Positions 23,826 through 34,272 of a stretch of DNA of 64,000 nucleotides are shown here, in pieces. Each line of letters opens with the position of its first letter. Positions within the stretch are counted from its first letter, which is position 1. The DNA lies in NCBI GenBank assembly GCA_016748015.1, contig JAAOMT010000779.1:143882-207881 (forward strand), written 5' to 3'. Below the pieces are notes generated by a model, which was not told where the DNA came from, did no database searches, and saw nothing but the letters and a program-made list of their open reading frames with translations. Made by a program: the position numbers and the translations under genes. Source of the stretch: Geosiphon pyriformis. Lineage: Eukaryota > Glomeromycota > Glomeromycetes > Archaeosporales > Geosiphonaceae.

Positions 23826-24414
23826 GTGAGCTCATCTGGAAAGTTGCCATGTGCAATATTAGAGGAATGAATAATCCTGTGAAGCAGGATAATATCATTT
23901 GTTGGCACAAGGACATAGACAATTTAGTTTTTATTTTTACGGAGTCAAAATTAAAGGGAAAGGTTCGCCCCTAGATTGCTGACAAATTTAATGGAGTTTG
24001 GGTGTTTACTTCTGGTTTGAAATCTGGGCATTTGGGTGCTGATGTTGTTATTGTTATGAACTCTTCCCTGGCAAAACATGTGTGCAAGGTTTCTGAGGTG
24101 CTTGGTCAGCTTCTCTCCATTAAGTTGCTTTTCAAAAATAAACTTTTGGTGTCAATTTTGGGGCTTTATACTGGTGCTTCTTCAGCAATTCAGTTCTCTC
24201 AGACTGGTGACATCAATTCTCTTATTGCAAGGGCTGTTAATGAGTCTTCTTTTCTCATTCTTGGTGGTGATTTCAATGAAGATGGTTCTCATAAGTGTGC
24301 GAGTTTCAAGAAATGCCTTGACTTGGAACTGGTAAATTCTCTGGTCAGAAGCCTGGTTGCAAAGAAACCCACTTGGGCAAATTCTAGGGGTGTCGAAAAG
24401 ACAATTAACTATGT
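23822..24414 (+). pseudogene. LINE B ORF2, endonuclease domain (5' part)
   Basis: Starts at ATG 23822 (MSELIWKVAMCNIRGMNNP), which matches MTSLLWKIATCNVR of LINE A. Endonuclease motifs seen are ESKLK and LGGDFNEDGSHK. The latter is well preserved, whereas LINE A has a diverged VISMKIG there. A TAG at about 23972 (VRP-stop-IADKF) sits where LINE A has tryptophan (VGFWIKNKF). The domain is cut by the gypsy insertion at 24414. Confidence 0.85.
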
Positions 24415-25394
24415 TGTTACCAGATGAAATTAGAGATATTATTTAGCATAAAATTATCTTATAAATCCTATCATTAATTAGCATATTATTGTTTCAAATT
24501 ATCACTTATTACATTAGCAAAATGTCCAAAATTATCATTTAATTAAATAACCCAATTTGTACACAACACAAATGTAACCTAATTGCAATGATCAAATCAT
24601 GCAATACCTTGAACTATGTAACATTCAAAAGTTTGCCGAAATTTGTAGAAATTCGCTGAAATAATTGATAGTTCACTGAAATATCTAATAGTTCGCAGAA
24701 ATAACTTGTAGTTTGCCGAAATATATCTTTAATTCAGCGAAATTGTAGAAAATAGCAAAGTTTAAGTTCATAAAATAGTGTTACGACAAGTTGTATAAAA
24801 GAAGAGCATTTCTCTTCGAGAAAATGTATCTTACTTTAGATTTATCACTTAGAACCATTCCTACACACACAAAAGAAATAAATATCAAATAATTCGAAAA
24901 ACCAAATTCTTTAATTATTACACTTAAAAAATTCCCAAAACTCAACTAAAGTTTTGAAATTGATTAGCTACCAATTTCAGTAAACTGTTAGTGACTTCAG
25001 GCCTGGATCAAAAACGTTTCTCTTAATAAAATCTGATTTCTTTTACATTTCTTTTATTTTTCTTTTTCTTTTCTTATTACAATTATTAGGGTAGCCTACA
25101 GACGAGATTTCTGTAGAAGAGTTGACTTTCACAGCAAAGTAACTACACATATTTTTAATGAGCTTCCAGATAAGTAATTCCTGAGAAAGAGTTGATGTTT
25201 ACTACAACATAACTACATAAAGTAACTGGCAAGGAATTGGCCATTCCACTTATAAGCCCAGCAGTTCAAATTATAGGAGATAATTTGAAAATAAATTCAG
25301 TTACTGGAGGTTCAACCACATCCAGAAAACGTGAATTCACAGCAAACAGGCATTAACAACATTGAAAAAAAGAGACCAAAAACCTCCGGTAACA
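24415..25394 (+). repeat. 5' LTR of the gypsy element
   Basis: 980 bp, ends TGTTACC/GGTAACA. It contains the 20-bp-period array at 24631-24750 and a TTCTCTTCGAG/GTTGTATAAAA stretch near 24790 that resembles a TATA-like promoter. It differs from the 3' LTR at roughly forty positions, nearly all of them transitions. Confidence 0.95.
24631..24750 (+). repeat. Six-unit 20-bp tandem array in the 5' LTR
   Basis: Motif starts at 24631, 24651, 24671, 24691, 24711 and 24731, an exact 20-bp period. The shared core is GTTCGCCGAAAT, with the two CpG sites variously CG, TG or CA in different units. The same array is at 33506-33625 in the 3' LTR. It is a plausible transcription-factor or methylation-sensitive array; no factor can be named. 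Confidence 0.9.
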
Positions 25395-25396
25395 TT

Positions 25397-25411
25397 TGGT
25401 GCTCTCCCATG
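25397..25411 (+). promoter_or_regulatory. Candidate primer-binding site
   Basis: TGGTGCTCTCCCATG begins two bases after the 5' LTR. A TGG start is expected for pairing with the CCA end of a tRNA. The tRNA species was not determined. Confidence 0.6.
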
Positions 25412-25439
25412 AAAACAACACAGCAAAAACAACTTCAAA

Positions 25440-27250
25440 GTGGTGACCACACCAGATGCAACAACTCTAAAGTATTACCAATCAATTTATACTCACTGCA
25501 AGCAAAGATTCAACATTCCAGACGGAATTGAAGTTGTCAAGAAATCAGTATACCAATACATTGAAAACCGCATCAACAATTATCTTTTTGGAAATTACAA
25601 TATCTCAGAAGTTAGAAGCAATCTTTACAATAATTTAGCACACTATTCACAGTTGGAAACTGAAGACCTTAACAGCAAAACACTTGCCACTTACTTTTAC
25701 AAACTTAATTTTAACATTATCAAATACTGTGAAGAAACATATTTAGTGCAGTCTCAATACACTATTGATTTTGAATCGGAAACAGAAACAAGCAACAAAG
25801 GCAAAAACAAATTAAAGCAATACTCAAGAACCACCCCAAATACTCCAACACTACCAAAAACAACTGCCAACCATTTACAAACATCTGAACAAGGAACCAG
25901 TTCAAAACTTCCACTTACTATCACATCTTTTCTAGTTTTACTTGCACAAGCACAAACGCCTAATTCACCCTTGAATCAATTTGCAAGACCAGAAGATTTT
26001 ACATCACTCAGAAGTCTCATCAGACAACAAGAACCCCTTCAAACTAGTTCCAATTTCCTTGATTTTCTAGCTGAAAATCAAAGTGAACACTCTGAAACAG
26101 CAGCAAATGAAGAAAACAAACCAGAAATATCTGAAGAAGAATCAATAGACAGTGAAAACAAAGAAAACGAAATGACAACATACATTGCAAAAATCCCTGA
26201 ATTTAATAGAGAAGACATTGAGACCAGTCCCCAAGAATGGCTCGACCAAGTTACTAAAGCAGGAGATGCAAATGGATGGAATGCTGCCAGAATGTTAAGA
26301 ACAATTCCCTACTTTCTCAAAGGAACAGCAGGAGAATGGTTTGAAAACTTGGCCGTTCCATTCAATGATTGGAATGCTTTCAAAGCAGCCTTTCTTGAAC
26401 AGTTCACCGACAATAATACCTCCATTACCCTTCGCAATCGTTTTCAAAATATCAAACAAGAACTCTCTGAATCTGTTATGACTTATATTGGGAAATTCAA
26501 CAAACTTCTCAGACAAATTTGCCAACTCGAAACAAACAATTATTATTCCAATGCTCAAATCTTGGATCAATTTATTGCTGGTCTAAAAGATAAACTAATT
26601 AAAAAGGTTTGCCTACATGCACCAGAAGATTTAAACTCTGCCATACAGCATGCGAAAAGATACGAAATGGCCATGGAAAAGGCCAATCACACAAAACTTG
26701 TAAATTTGGCAATTGAAGAAACCAGCTCAGCAGCCGAGAAAAAAATTGACCAACTCACAAAGAAGGTTGAAAACTATTTCACCAATTAACAACAACAGCA
26801 ACTCCAAAGATATCAACCACCCCAAAGACAAAATCAAAATAACTTTGCACCACTTTCCAATAACCAGCCTCAGAATTGCCATTACTGTGGAATCTCTGGC
26901 CACTGGAAAAGAGATTGCAGAAAGCTACAATGAGACCAACAAAATAAGAGTAATCAATGTTACCCTCCACCACAGCAATCTTATTATTAACCACCACCAC
27001 CACCAGCTTACTATCCACCAAGACCCCAATACCAAAATAACTATTATCAGCCAGCCCCACAGCCAATCCAACAGTAATATCAACAACCACCCACACAATA
27101 TTATCAAGTACCTGCTTGAAGACTGATTACACAAAATCAATTCACACCACAAAACCGATACCAAGTAAACAACAACAGAATCAGTTCAAACAACCAATTG
27201 GTTCCCCGAAATACCACTCAACCAAGACCCAACCACTACCACACTCAACC
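25440..27250 (+). pseudogene. Gypsy gag with CCHC zinc knuckle
   Basis: A long open frame from about 25440 to 26789 with a capsid-like region: YIAKIPEFNREDIETSPQEW, FLKGTAGEWF, FLEQFTD, FNKLLRQICQL and LDQFIAGLKDKL, all typical of retrotransposon gag. No ATG is found in frame near the beginning; the first ATG may itself have mutated. Past a TAA at about 26788 the same frame continues through a Gln/Pro-rich stretch to a zinc knuckle CHYCGISGHWKRDC (26877-26918), then a Pro/Tyr/Gln-rich linker with further TAA and TGA codons at Gln- or Arg-like positions, leading into the protease. The capsid would package element RNA. Confidence 0.85.
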
Positions 27251-28010
27251 CAGTTATTTAACAATGCCGGAAGAACAGGATTTTCACTATACTGCACTCT
27301 CAGAAGATAGAGCTGCAGCACAACAACAACAAAATTCTTCCTATACTCCCACCACAATTCCACCAGCCAGAATTGCTAAAAATGCTAATCTTTCAGATAT
27401 ATTCCCTTTTGAGTTTGAAGCAAATGAGTCATCATTTCTGCTTAGCAATGCAGCCGCCAATGAACAAAAAGCAATCATGGTCATGTACACTGAAGCTGAA
27501 GTCAAAGGAAAGACAATTTGTTTGATCCTAGACAGTGGATCCGCCGAAAGTATTATCACCTACCAGTTAATGCAACAGTTGAAAAGAAATGTTGACCGAC
27601 CAGCTCAAACAGTAATTGTCACTGCCAATGGCATGAAAAAGACCCCAGTAGGAGAAATTGACAATTTTCTGTTCACTCTTGATAGAATTAACATTCCAGT
27701 CAAAGTTCTTGTAATGAACGCACCCCAGTACCAAGCTCTTGTCGAAAATGATTGGCTTCAAAAAGCCAATGCTAATCTGAATTGGGAAACACAAGAGTTA
27801 ACAATCTCCTACCAAGGACAACACGCCCGAGTACCTGCCATTTGTGGTACATTCAACAAACACTCTGAAAAAGTCCCAGCTTTTGAATTCGAACCAGAAG
27901 AGGAAAAACCCTTCATTGAAACATTCATGGCTCTAGGATCAACGTCCAACTGGGCCAATGAAACAGAACAAGAACATTTTACCCCACACACTAAACCCAA
28001 AACCTCTGGA
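27250..28010 (+). pseudogene. Gypsy aspartic protease region
   Basis: Open reading frame with the retropepsin-type motif ICLILDSGSAESIITYQLM (catalytic Asp at about 27531) and MNAPQYQALVENDWLQKANA. This fits the gag-pol protease of Ty3/gypsy elements. The frame ends at TGA about 28012 and continues afterwards into the cysteine-rich module. Confidence 0.8.
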
Positions 28011-28039
28011 TGAAATATCCCTTACTCAAAACCCGAACC

Positions 28040-28685
28040 AAAAAAACAATGCCCCTATATTTCCCTTAAATGTAAGAACTGCCACAAGAAATTATTGTCA
28101 ATGGGAGCCTGCATTTCACCTGAAGAAGAATATGAGAATCATACTTGTTATTACTGCAAGGCTTGCCACAAAGAACGATGGGGTCATCTAATAAAAAGAA
28201 GCGGAAAATGTGATAACACCCCTTGTTTGACTTGTGGAGATATGCTACCGGAAGAATGCAATTAGATTGATGTAGCCATGAGAGAAGGAGTCTACGATCA
28301 GACCTACCAATATGCTTTATCAATTTCAGAAAAAGTAAAAAGAGGAACACCCTTTAATGCAGCATACAACAGTGCTCTCAACAAACTTTATCACTACCTC
28401 CATAATGCTGAGATGATTTTCGATCTAGCAATGACATTAATTAATGGAGTTACCAAAGAAGATGTTTGTTAAATGAAGGAAGCAGAATACATTGAATACA
28501 CTATAGAATTAGCTGGATTCAATTACGAAAATGAAGTAGAAGTCTACCACTAAATTGCAAGTCACACCTACCCAACCCAAGAAGCTCAAATTCAACAATT
28601 AGAGCAAATGAACATTAGGCTATGTGAAGAATGCATTATGCCTTGCAATGAACAGTGGTGTCCTGAATGCTATGCTCTTAATATC
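28040..28685 (+). other. Cysteine-rich module between protease and dUTPase
   Basis: The pol frame here encodes clustered Cys pairs: KCKNCHKK, CYYCKACHKERW, CDNTPCLTCGDML (28060-28262). A helical stretch follows (YDQTYQYALSISEKVKRG, LNKLYHYLHNAEMIFDLAM), and then a second cluster CEECIMPCNEQWCPEC (28623-28670). The spacing suggests two zinc-binding folds. Three stops (TAG about 28264, TAA about 28470 and 28551) break the frame. I know of no named domain at this place in Ty3/gypsy pol. Confidence 0.6.
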
Positions 28686-28789
28686 CCCTTGTCCAGCGAA
28701 AATGATGAAAACAAAATTGAATTTGGAGAACCTGAAGCAATGGAAGAAAGTGAAACAACATCTATCTACCTTATTGAAAATCAGCCTGT

Positions 28790-29225
28790 CTTACAACTCA
28801 AATACTTCAACAACAATGGACAAGGAATAAAACCCGAAAAAGCACACGAAATTGATGCTGGATATGACCTAAGATATCTAGGCAAGGATACTCTTGTTCT
28901 CAAACCCAAATCCCTTACAAAAATCAACCTAAAAATTGCACTCGAAATTCCGCCAGGAGCAATGGTTCAAATCACCTCCCGGTCCTCTCTGGCAAGCAAA
29001 GAAATCAATGTTAGAGGAGGAATAATTGATGCTGGATATACTGGAGACATTACAGTGATGCTTCAAAATGAAACTGACAAATCATTTAAGATTAAACATG
29101 CTGAAAAAATTGCCCAAGCTATTTACCTACCCTTAATCAACATTTTGGGTTTGCAACTAATCAATCAAAGAGAACAATTAGGAAAAAGCGATAGAAGAAC
29201 CCAAGGTTTTGGTTCAATTGGATGA
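28790..29225 (+). pseudogene. dUTPase domain in gypsy pol
   Basis: All five trimeric dUTPase motifs can be seen: DAGYDLR (motif 1), ITSRSSLA (2), GGIIDAGYTGDI (3), EKIAQAIYLPL (4) and TQGFGSIG (5). dUTPase hydrolyses dUTP to dUMP and limits uracil incorporation during reverse transcription; some retroviruses carry one. It lies in frame with the neighbouring pol domains. The open block ends at a TGA (29223-29225) immediately after motif 5, and the frame continues beyond. Catalytic motifs look intact, so this domain has decayed least in the element. Confidence 0.9.
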
Positions 29226-29294
29226 TTCACAGTTCCAGTTAATATAGCTCTTAACACACAGAATGAATCTTACCAGATTCTCAAACTTCCACAA

Positions 29295-32200
29295 TTGATT
29301 ACCATCTCACTCTTTGAAGAACATTTGGAAATCTACACCTGCCCAAAGCCAACAACCACACAACAAATTTTTGAGTCCAATGAACAAGTCTGCTTGGAAC
29401 ATAATATTTCAATCCCAAACATTTATATTCCAAAAAGAACAAAGAAAATTCGAGTTACTTTTTACAACCCCAATAATTACCCCATAATTTTATTAAATAA
29501 ATTAGAAATTGGAGTTATTGACAGTAATATATTCCAACAAGAATTACCCCAAACAGTCCCCGATTTCTCTGAAATTATTGGACATTCACTACCAAAAATC
29601 AACTCAAATCTCAGCTCCAAAAACTACCATGTTGTTATGAAAAAACTATCTCAAATCAACATGGGACAACTTAAACCACAACAACAGACCCAGCTCAAAG
29701 AGCTAATTGTAGAATTTGCTGATATCTTTGCTGAAAACAACAATGACTTGGGAAGAACCGATTTGGTCTGACACCAAATTTACACAGGAGATGCCAAACC
29801 AAAAAGACAACAAGCATATTGAGTTGCTCCAGAAAGCCACCAATTCATCCGAGAAGAAGTACAACAAATGCTTAACAATGGGCTCATCCAACCCTCCATG
29901 AGTCCTTGGGCTTCACCTGTAATGCTAATTAAAAAGAAAAATGGGAAGATCCGATTTTGTATTAACTATCGACAACTCAACAGTGTTACAATTGAAGATG
30001 CCTATCCCCTTTTTCAGATTGATGACATGTTAGATGCCCTTGGAAAATCCAAATACTTTTCAACACTAGATTTAGAAAGCAGTTACTGGCAAGTTGCTAT
30101 GGATCCCAAAGATCGCCCCAAAACAGCATTCACCACCCAAGGCAGAAATTACGAGTTTAATGTAATGCCTTTCGGATTATGTAATGCACCAGCAACGTTT
30201 CAAAGATTAATGGATGTTGTGTACCAAGGACTTCTTTGGAAATCAGTAGTCGTTTATCTTAACGATACTGATGTTTATTCTCCATCATTCGAATTACACT
30301 TAAAACACCTGTGAGAAGTTTTTCAACGATTACGAAAAGCAGGACTAAAACTCAACATTGAAAAATGCTACTTTGGAAAAACAAGCTTGGCCTTCCTTGG
30401 GCATATCATTAATAAAAATGGAATCAAACTGGACCCTGGAAAAATCAGCATTGTCAAAAACTTCAAAACTCCTTAAAACACTACAGAATTAAAAAGATTC
30501 ATAGGATTAGCATCTTACTATTGAAAGTTTATCAAAGGATTCTCGAAAATTGCAAAACCCCTCAACCAGCTCACTACCAAAAACGTTGAATACAAATGGA
30601 TTACCAAACACCAAAGAGCTTTTGAAATTCTCAAGGAAAAACTGACAACAGCTCCAATTCTCATCTACCTGGATTTCAGCAACTGATTTTGACTAGCTAC
30701 ATATGCTTTGTATACTGCCTTTGGTGCCATCTTATTACAACTAGATGACAATGGAAATGAGTGAGTAATTGCTTATGCTAGCAGAATATTAAAACCAGCT
30801 GAGAAAAACTACCCTGCCACAAAACTAGAAACAGCAGCCGTAATTTGGGCTCTACACCACTTCAATCTTTATCTCAAGCCTAAAGAATTTGATATTATCA
30901 CTGATAATATTGGACTCACATGATTTCAGAACAAAAATACTCAGCTGAATACAAAACAAACCTGATGGACAGGATTTCTAGCAAACTATTGATACATAGT
31001 ATATCACAAACCAGGAAAACTCCATACCAACGTTGACTGTCTCTCCAAAATGAGACAAGATTAGAAAACACAAAAACCAACACTTAACTTAACCAACCGA
31101 AAGAGCCAACAAACAATAAATTCAGAAAACTACAACAATCTCAAACAATATTTGGAAATATTAACAATCCCAACAGATTGGTCTCCAGATAAAAAACATT
31201 GACTACAATAACAAGCCAAACAATATTTCCTACACAACAACATTATTTATCATCGAAATTTCAAAAACCCAGACAAACCACTCAGATTAATACAAAAACG
31301 GGAAAAAGAGACTATATTATACAACATGCACTCAGATCTTTCATCAGCCCACTTCAGAAAAAACAGCACCACCCAAAGAACACTAGAATACTACTTTTGG
31401 TCTTGAATGAGAAAAGACATTCATGAATATGTCAAATCTTGTGATAATTGTCAAAGAAGAAGAGGAACACGCCCTACTGAACCATTAAATCCAATCAAAG
31501 TTGGACAACTCTTTGACCGAGTTGGTATCAATTTAGTCGGACCACTATCTATTACCACTTAAGAAAACTGTTATATTGCAGTAGTGGTAGACTATCTTAC
31601 TAAATGGCCCGAAGCCAAAGCCATTTAATGAGCAAATGCAAAATCAGTAGCAAATTTCATCTACAAAGACATCATTTGTAGACATGGATGTCCAATTGAA
31701 CTTTTATCCAATCAGGGAACACACTTTGTGAACAATCTGATACAAAAAATTTGCGAACAATTCAATGTCAAAAGACCTCTGTCTTTGCCCTACCATCCAC
31801 AAACAAACGGACTTGTGGAACGTTTTAACAGAACATTGTATGAGTCATTAGCCAAAGTCTCAACTGATTTTGAGCAAGATTGGGATATCTTTATTTCATC
31901 AGTGTTGCTAGCATATAGAATACTAAAACAAAATACCACAAAACACACACCATTTGATTTAACTTACAGAAGGACAGCAACATTACTAATTAGTTTCACA
32001 GTGGAAACATACCCAGCACAACCAATCGATGAAAACAATTTCCAAGAAATGCTTCAGCAAAGAGCCTACACTCTGCTTAGCACATTGGAAGGAAAACAAC
32101 GAATAGCAGCCACCCATATTAAACACTTCCAAACTCAACAAAAAGAATGGCATGACAACAAATTGCCTCCAGTCACCAATAAATTTAAAATCGGAAACAA

Positions 32201-32495
32201 AGTTCTCTTACACAGAACTAAAGCAGAAAAACAATGGAATGGAAAATTTGAAAACAAATGAGATGGACCATTTTTTATCCATGAAGTCCTAGACAACGGA
32301 TCATACAAGCTAAGACTTGATGACAAAATCCTAGCAAAAGTTGCACATGGAGATTGTTTGAAACACTATCATTCAAGAAACAATCCTGAATCATTAATTT
32401 CACAAATTGGTACACATTCCTCTTTAGTCAATCCCGAAGATATTTCCTGAAACTTAGAACCAATAGTTATCATTGAACAACCTTCTAATCTGAAC
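29295..32495 (+). pseudogene. Gypsy pol: reverse transcriptase, RNase H, integrase
   Basis: Reverse transcriptase (about 29850-30480): ASPVMLIKKKNGKIRFCINY, FSTLDLESSYWQVAM, FGLCNAPATFQRLMD, and the catalytic box reads YLNDT, where the family has YLDD. RNase H (about 30640-31030): GAILLQLDD, KLETAAVIWALHHF, HKPGKLHTNVDCLSK. Integrase (about 31280-32200): CDNCQRRR of the zinc finger, GINLVGPL instead of GIDLVGPL, LLSNQGTHFVN instead of SDQGTHFVN, and an intact LVERFNRTL glutamate. One frame spans the whole length, broken by roughly fifteen TGA codons, several at positions where the family has Arg (for example AY-stop-V, YY-stop-KFI, T-stop-WTGFL), plus some TAA codons. All three Asp-to-Asn losses are G-to-A changes. 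Confidence 0.9.
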
Positions 32496-32601
32496 ACTTA
32501 ATTTAATTTACTAGTTATTTCCTTATAATTTAGAAACAATCAAAACAAAAATAACATAAAAACCCATACACCAAAAATAATTTTTTTTCAAATCTCTTAG
32601 A

Positions 32602-33321
32602 ATGACTATTCCTTAAAACATTCAACAATTATCTCAAAAACTAATGTTAGCTTTAAAAACAATATCTGAATTATCTATTACTGTTACTGGAAACCACATT
32701 AAATATACCCAAACAGAAGTAGTTACAAATTTAGCCCCAAATTCACGAAAGTATCACCCATATAAGAAGAACACAAGAAGTTATTCTGGAATTCACCTGC
32801 CAGAACTTTTAAAGCTTGCTTTAAGAGAAAACTTAATGCTCACTCCAATTAGTATTCCACCAAATGCTACAATTCAACAAAGACTTCAACTGTGTCTCAA
32901 TGAGGAAAACACTGAATATCCTCCAATCTATAGATATTTCCACATTGGAAAAACACTCTACAAATGGAAACTGGAACTTACAACAACAAACTTCACAAAA
33001 GAAGCTATTCAGAAACAACTCCACAATGAATTCAAGACAATAGCTGGACCAACAAACAGTCGCTACAAGCTCAGAGCTGCTCTTAGACTTTATGACCTAT
33101 TCCACACCTGTGAAAATGTCCTACAAAACCCAATATTACGACCTTTAAAGATTCAATACATTGGAAAGCTCACAGAACTGAAATTTCAACAATTTTCAGA
33201 CCAAATTTTTTCAATAATTTTGGATTACTATCTGGAAATTACAGACAGTACTTGGACTTCAATGGAGCTCAGTTTTGAGGAGGAGGTTATGTTACCAGAT
33301 GAAATTAGAGATATTATTTAG
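32602..33321 (+). pseudogene. Third ORF of the gypsy element, unknown product, ends inside the 3' LTR
   Basis: ATG 32602 opens MTIP, followed by TAA at codon 5 (probably once CAA), then a continuous frame of 234 codons: KLMLALKTISELSITVTG, YSGIHLPELLKLALRENL, RYFHIGKTLYKWKLELTT, YKLRAALRLYDLFHTCENVL, IFSIILDYYLEITDS. The last 11 residues (LPDEIRDII and flanks) and the stop lie within the LTR. The product is basic to neutral and mostly helical, with no signal peptide or membrane segment, so it is not an obvious envelope protein although it sits in the env position. I do not recognise it. A long open frame in an otherwise stop-ridden element suggests it was a real gene. Confidence 0.7.
33276..33286 (+). 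promoter_or_regulatory. Polypurine tract
   Basis: GAGGAGGAGG just before the 3' LTR start at 33290, the expected primer for plus-strand synthesis. It lies inside the coding sequence of the third ORF. Confidence 0.65.
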
Positions 33322-34272
33322 CATAAAATTATCTTATAAATCCTATTATTAATTAGCATATTATCATTTCAAATTATCACTTATTACATTAGCAAAATGT
33401 CCAAAATTATCATTTAATTAAATAACCCAATTTGTACACAACACAAATGTAACCTAATTGTGATGATCAAATCATGCAATACCTTGAACTATGTAATATT
33501 CAAAAGTTCGCCGAAATTTGTAGAAATTTACCGAAATAATTGATAGTTTACCAAAATATCTAATAGTTTGCAGAAATAACTTGTAGTTCGCCGAAATGTA
33601 TCTTTAGTTCAGCGAAATTGTAGAAAATAGCAAAGTTCAAGTTTATAGAATAGTGTTATGACAAGTTGTATAAAAAAAGAGCATCTCTCTTCGAGAAAAT
33701 ATATCTTACTTTAGATTTATTACTTAGAACCATTCCTACACACACAAAAGAAATAAATATCAAATAATTCGAAAAACCAAATTCTTTAATTATTACACTT
33801 GAAAAATCCCCAAAACTCAACTAACGTTTTGAAATTGATTAGCTACCAATTTCAGTAAACTGTTAGTGACTCCAGGCCTGGATCAAAAACGTTTCTCTTG
33901 ATAAAATCTGATTTCTTTTACATTTCTTTTATTTTTCTTTTTTTTTTCTTATTACAATCATTAAGGTAGCCTACAGACGAGATTCCTGTAGAAGAGTTGA
34001 CTTTCACAGCAAAGTAACTACACATATTTTTAGTGAGCTTCCAGATGAGCAATTCCTGGAAAAGAGTTGACATTTACTACAACATAACTACATAAAGTAA
34101 CTGGCAAGGAATTGGCCATTCCATTTATAAGCCCAGCAGTTCAAATTATAGGAGATAATTTGAAGATAAAAATTCAGTTACTGGAGGTTCAATTACTTTC
34201 TGGAAATATAAATTCACAACAAAATTAACATTAACAACATTCGAGAAAAGAGACCAAAAACCTCTGGTAACA
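33290..34272 (+). repeat. 3' LTR of the gypsy element
   Basis: 983 bp, same ends as the 5' LTR, array copy at 33506-33625. It is followed by the target duplication ACGT and the continuation of LINE B ORF2. Confidence 0.95.

Larger units (their letters stand above)
21864..24414 (+). mobile_element. LINE B, 5' part (interrupted by the gypsy element)
   Basis: Second copy of the LINE family, plus strand. The 5' leader, ORF1 (22020-23825) and the endonuclease domain of ORF2 (from 23822) are here. The reading frame stops being LINE at 24414 in the middle of KTINYV and resumes exactly at 34273 with FVSFNLV, matching KVIDYIFISKNLV of LINE A. It continues to about 39291. Confidence 0.9.
24415..34272 (+). 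mobile_element. Ty3/gypsy LTR retrotransposon with dUTPase and a third ORF
   Basis: A complete 9.86-kb element with two LTRs of about 980 bp that start TGTTACC and end GGTAACA. Target duplication: 24411-24414 ATGT and 34273-34276 ACGT, identical apart from one CpG-to-TpG change. Order: LTR, primer-binding site, gag with zinc knuckle, aspartic protease, cysteine-rich module, dUTPase, reverse transcriptase, RNase H, integrase, a separate third ORF, polypurine tract, LTR. Gag is largely open (with a few stops near its end), while pol is one continuous frame broken almost only by TGA and TAA codons, not by frameshifts. No chromodomain was seen after the integrase. It is inactive in this copy because key aspartates are Asn. 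Confidence 0.92.

Noticed and set aside
24631-24750. CRISPR-like array
   Set aside because: Regular 20-bp period, but the units are contiguous without unique spacers and lie in an LTR of a eukaryotic element.
28010-32450. TGA used as a tryptophan codon in the gypsy pol
   Set aside because: About fifteen TGA codons and few TAG first suggested recoding. Several of the TGA sites are Arg positions in Ty3/gypsy proteins, explained by CGA-to-TGA, and host genes and LINE ORF1 use TGA as a normal stop.
32400-32500. Chromodomain at the end of gypsy pol
   Set aside because: The sequence after the integrase has no aromatic-cage-like pattern and ends soon after at TAA near 32495.
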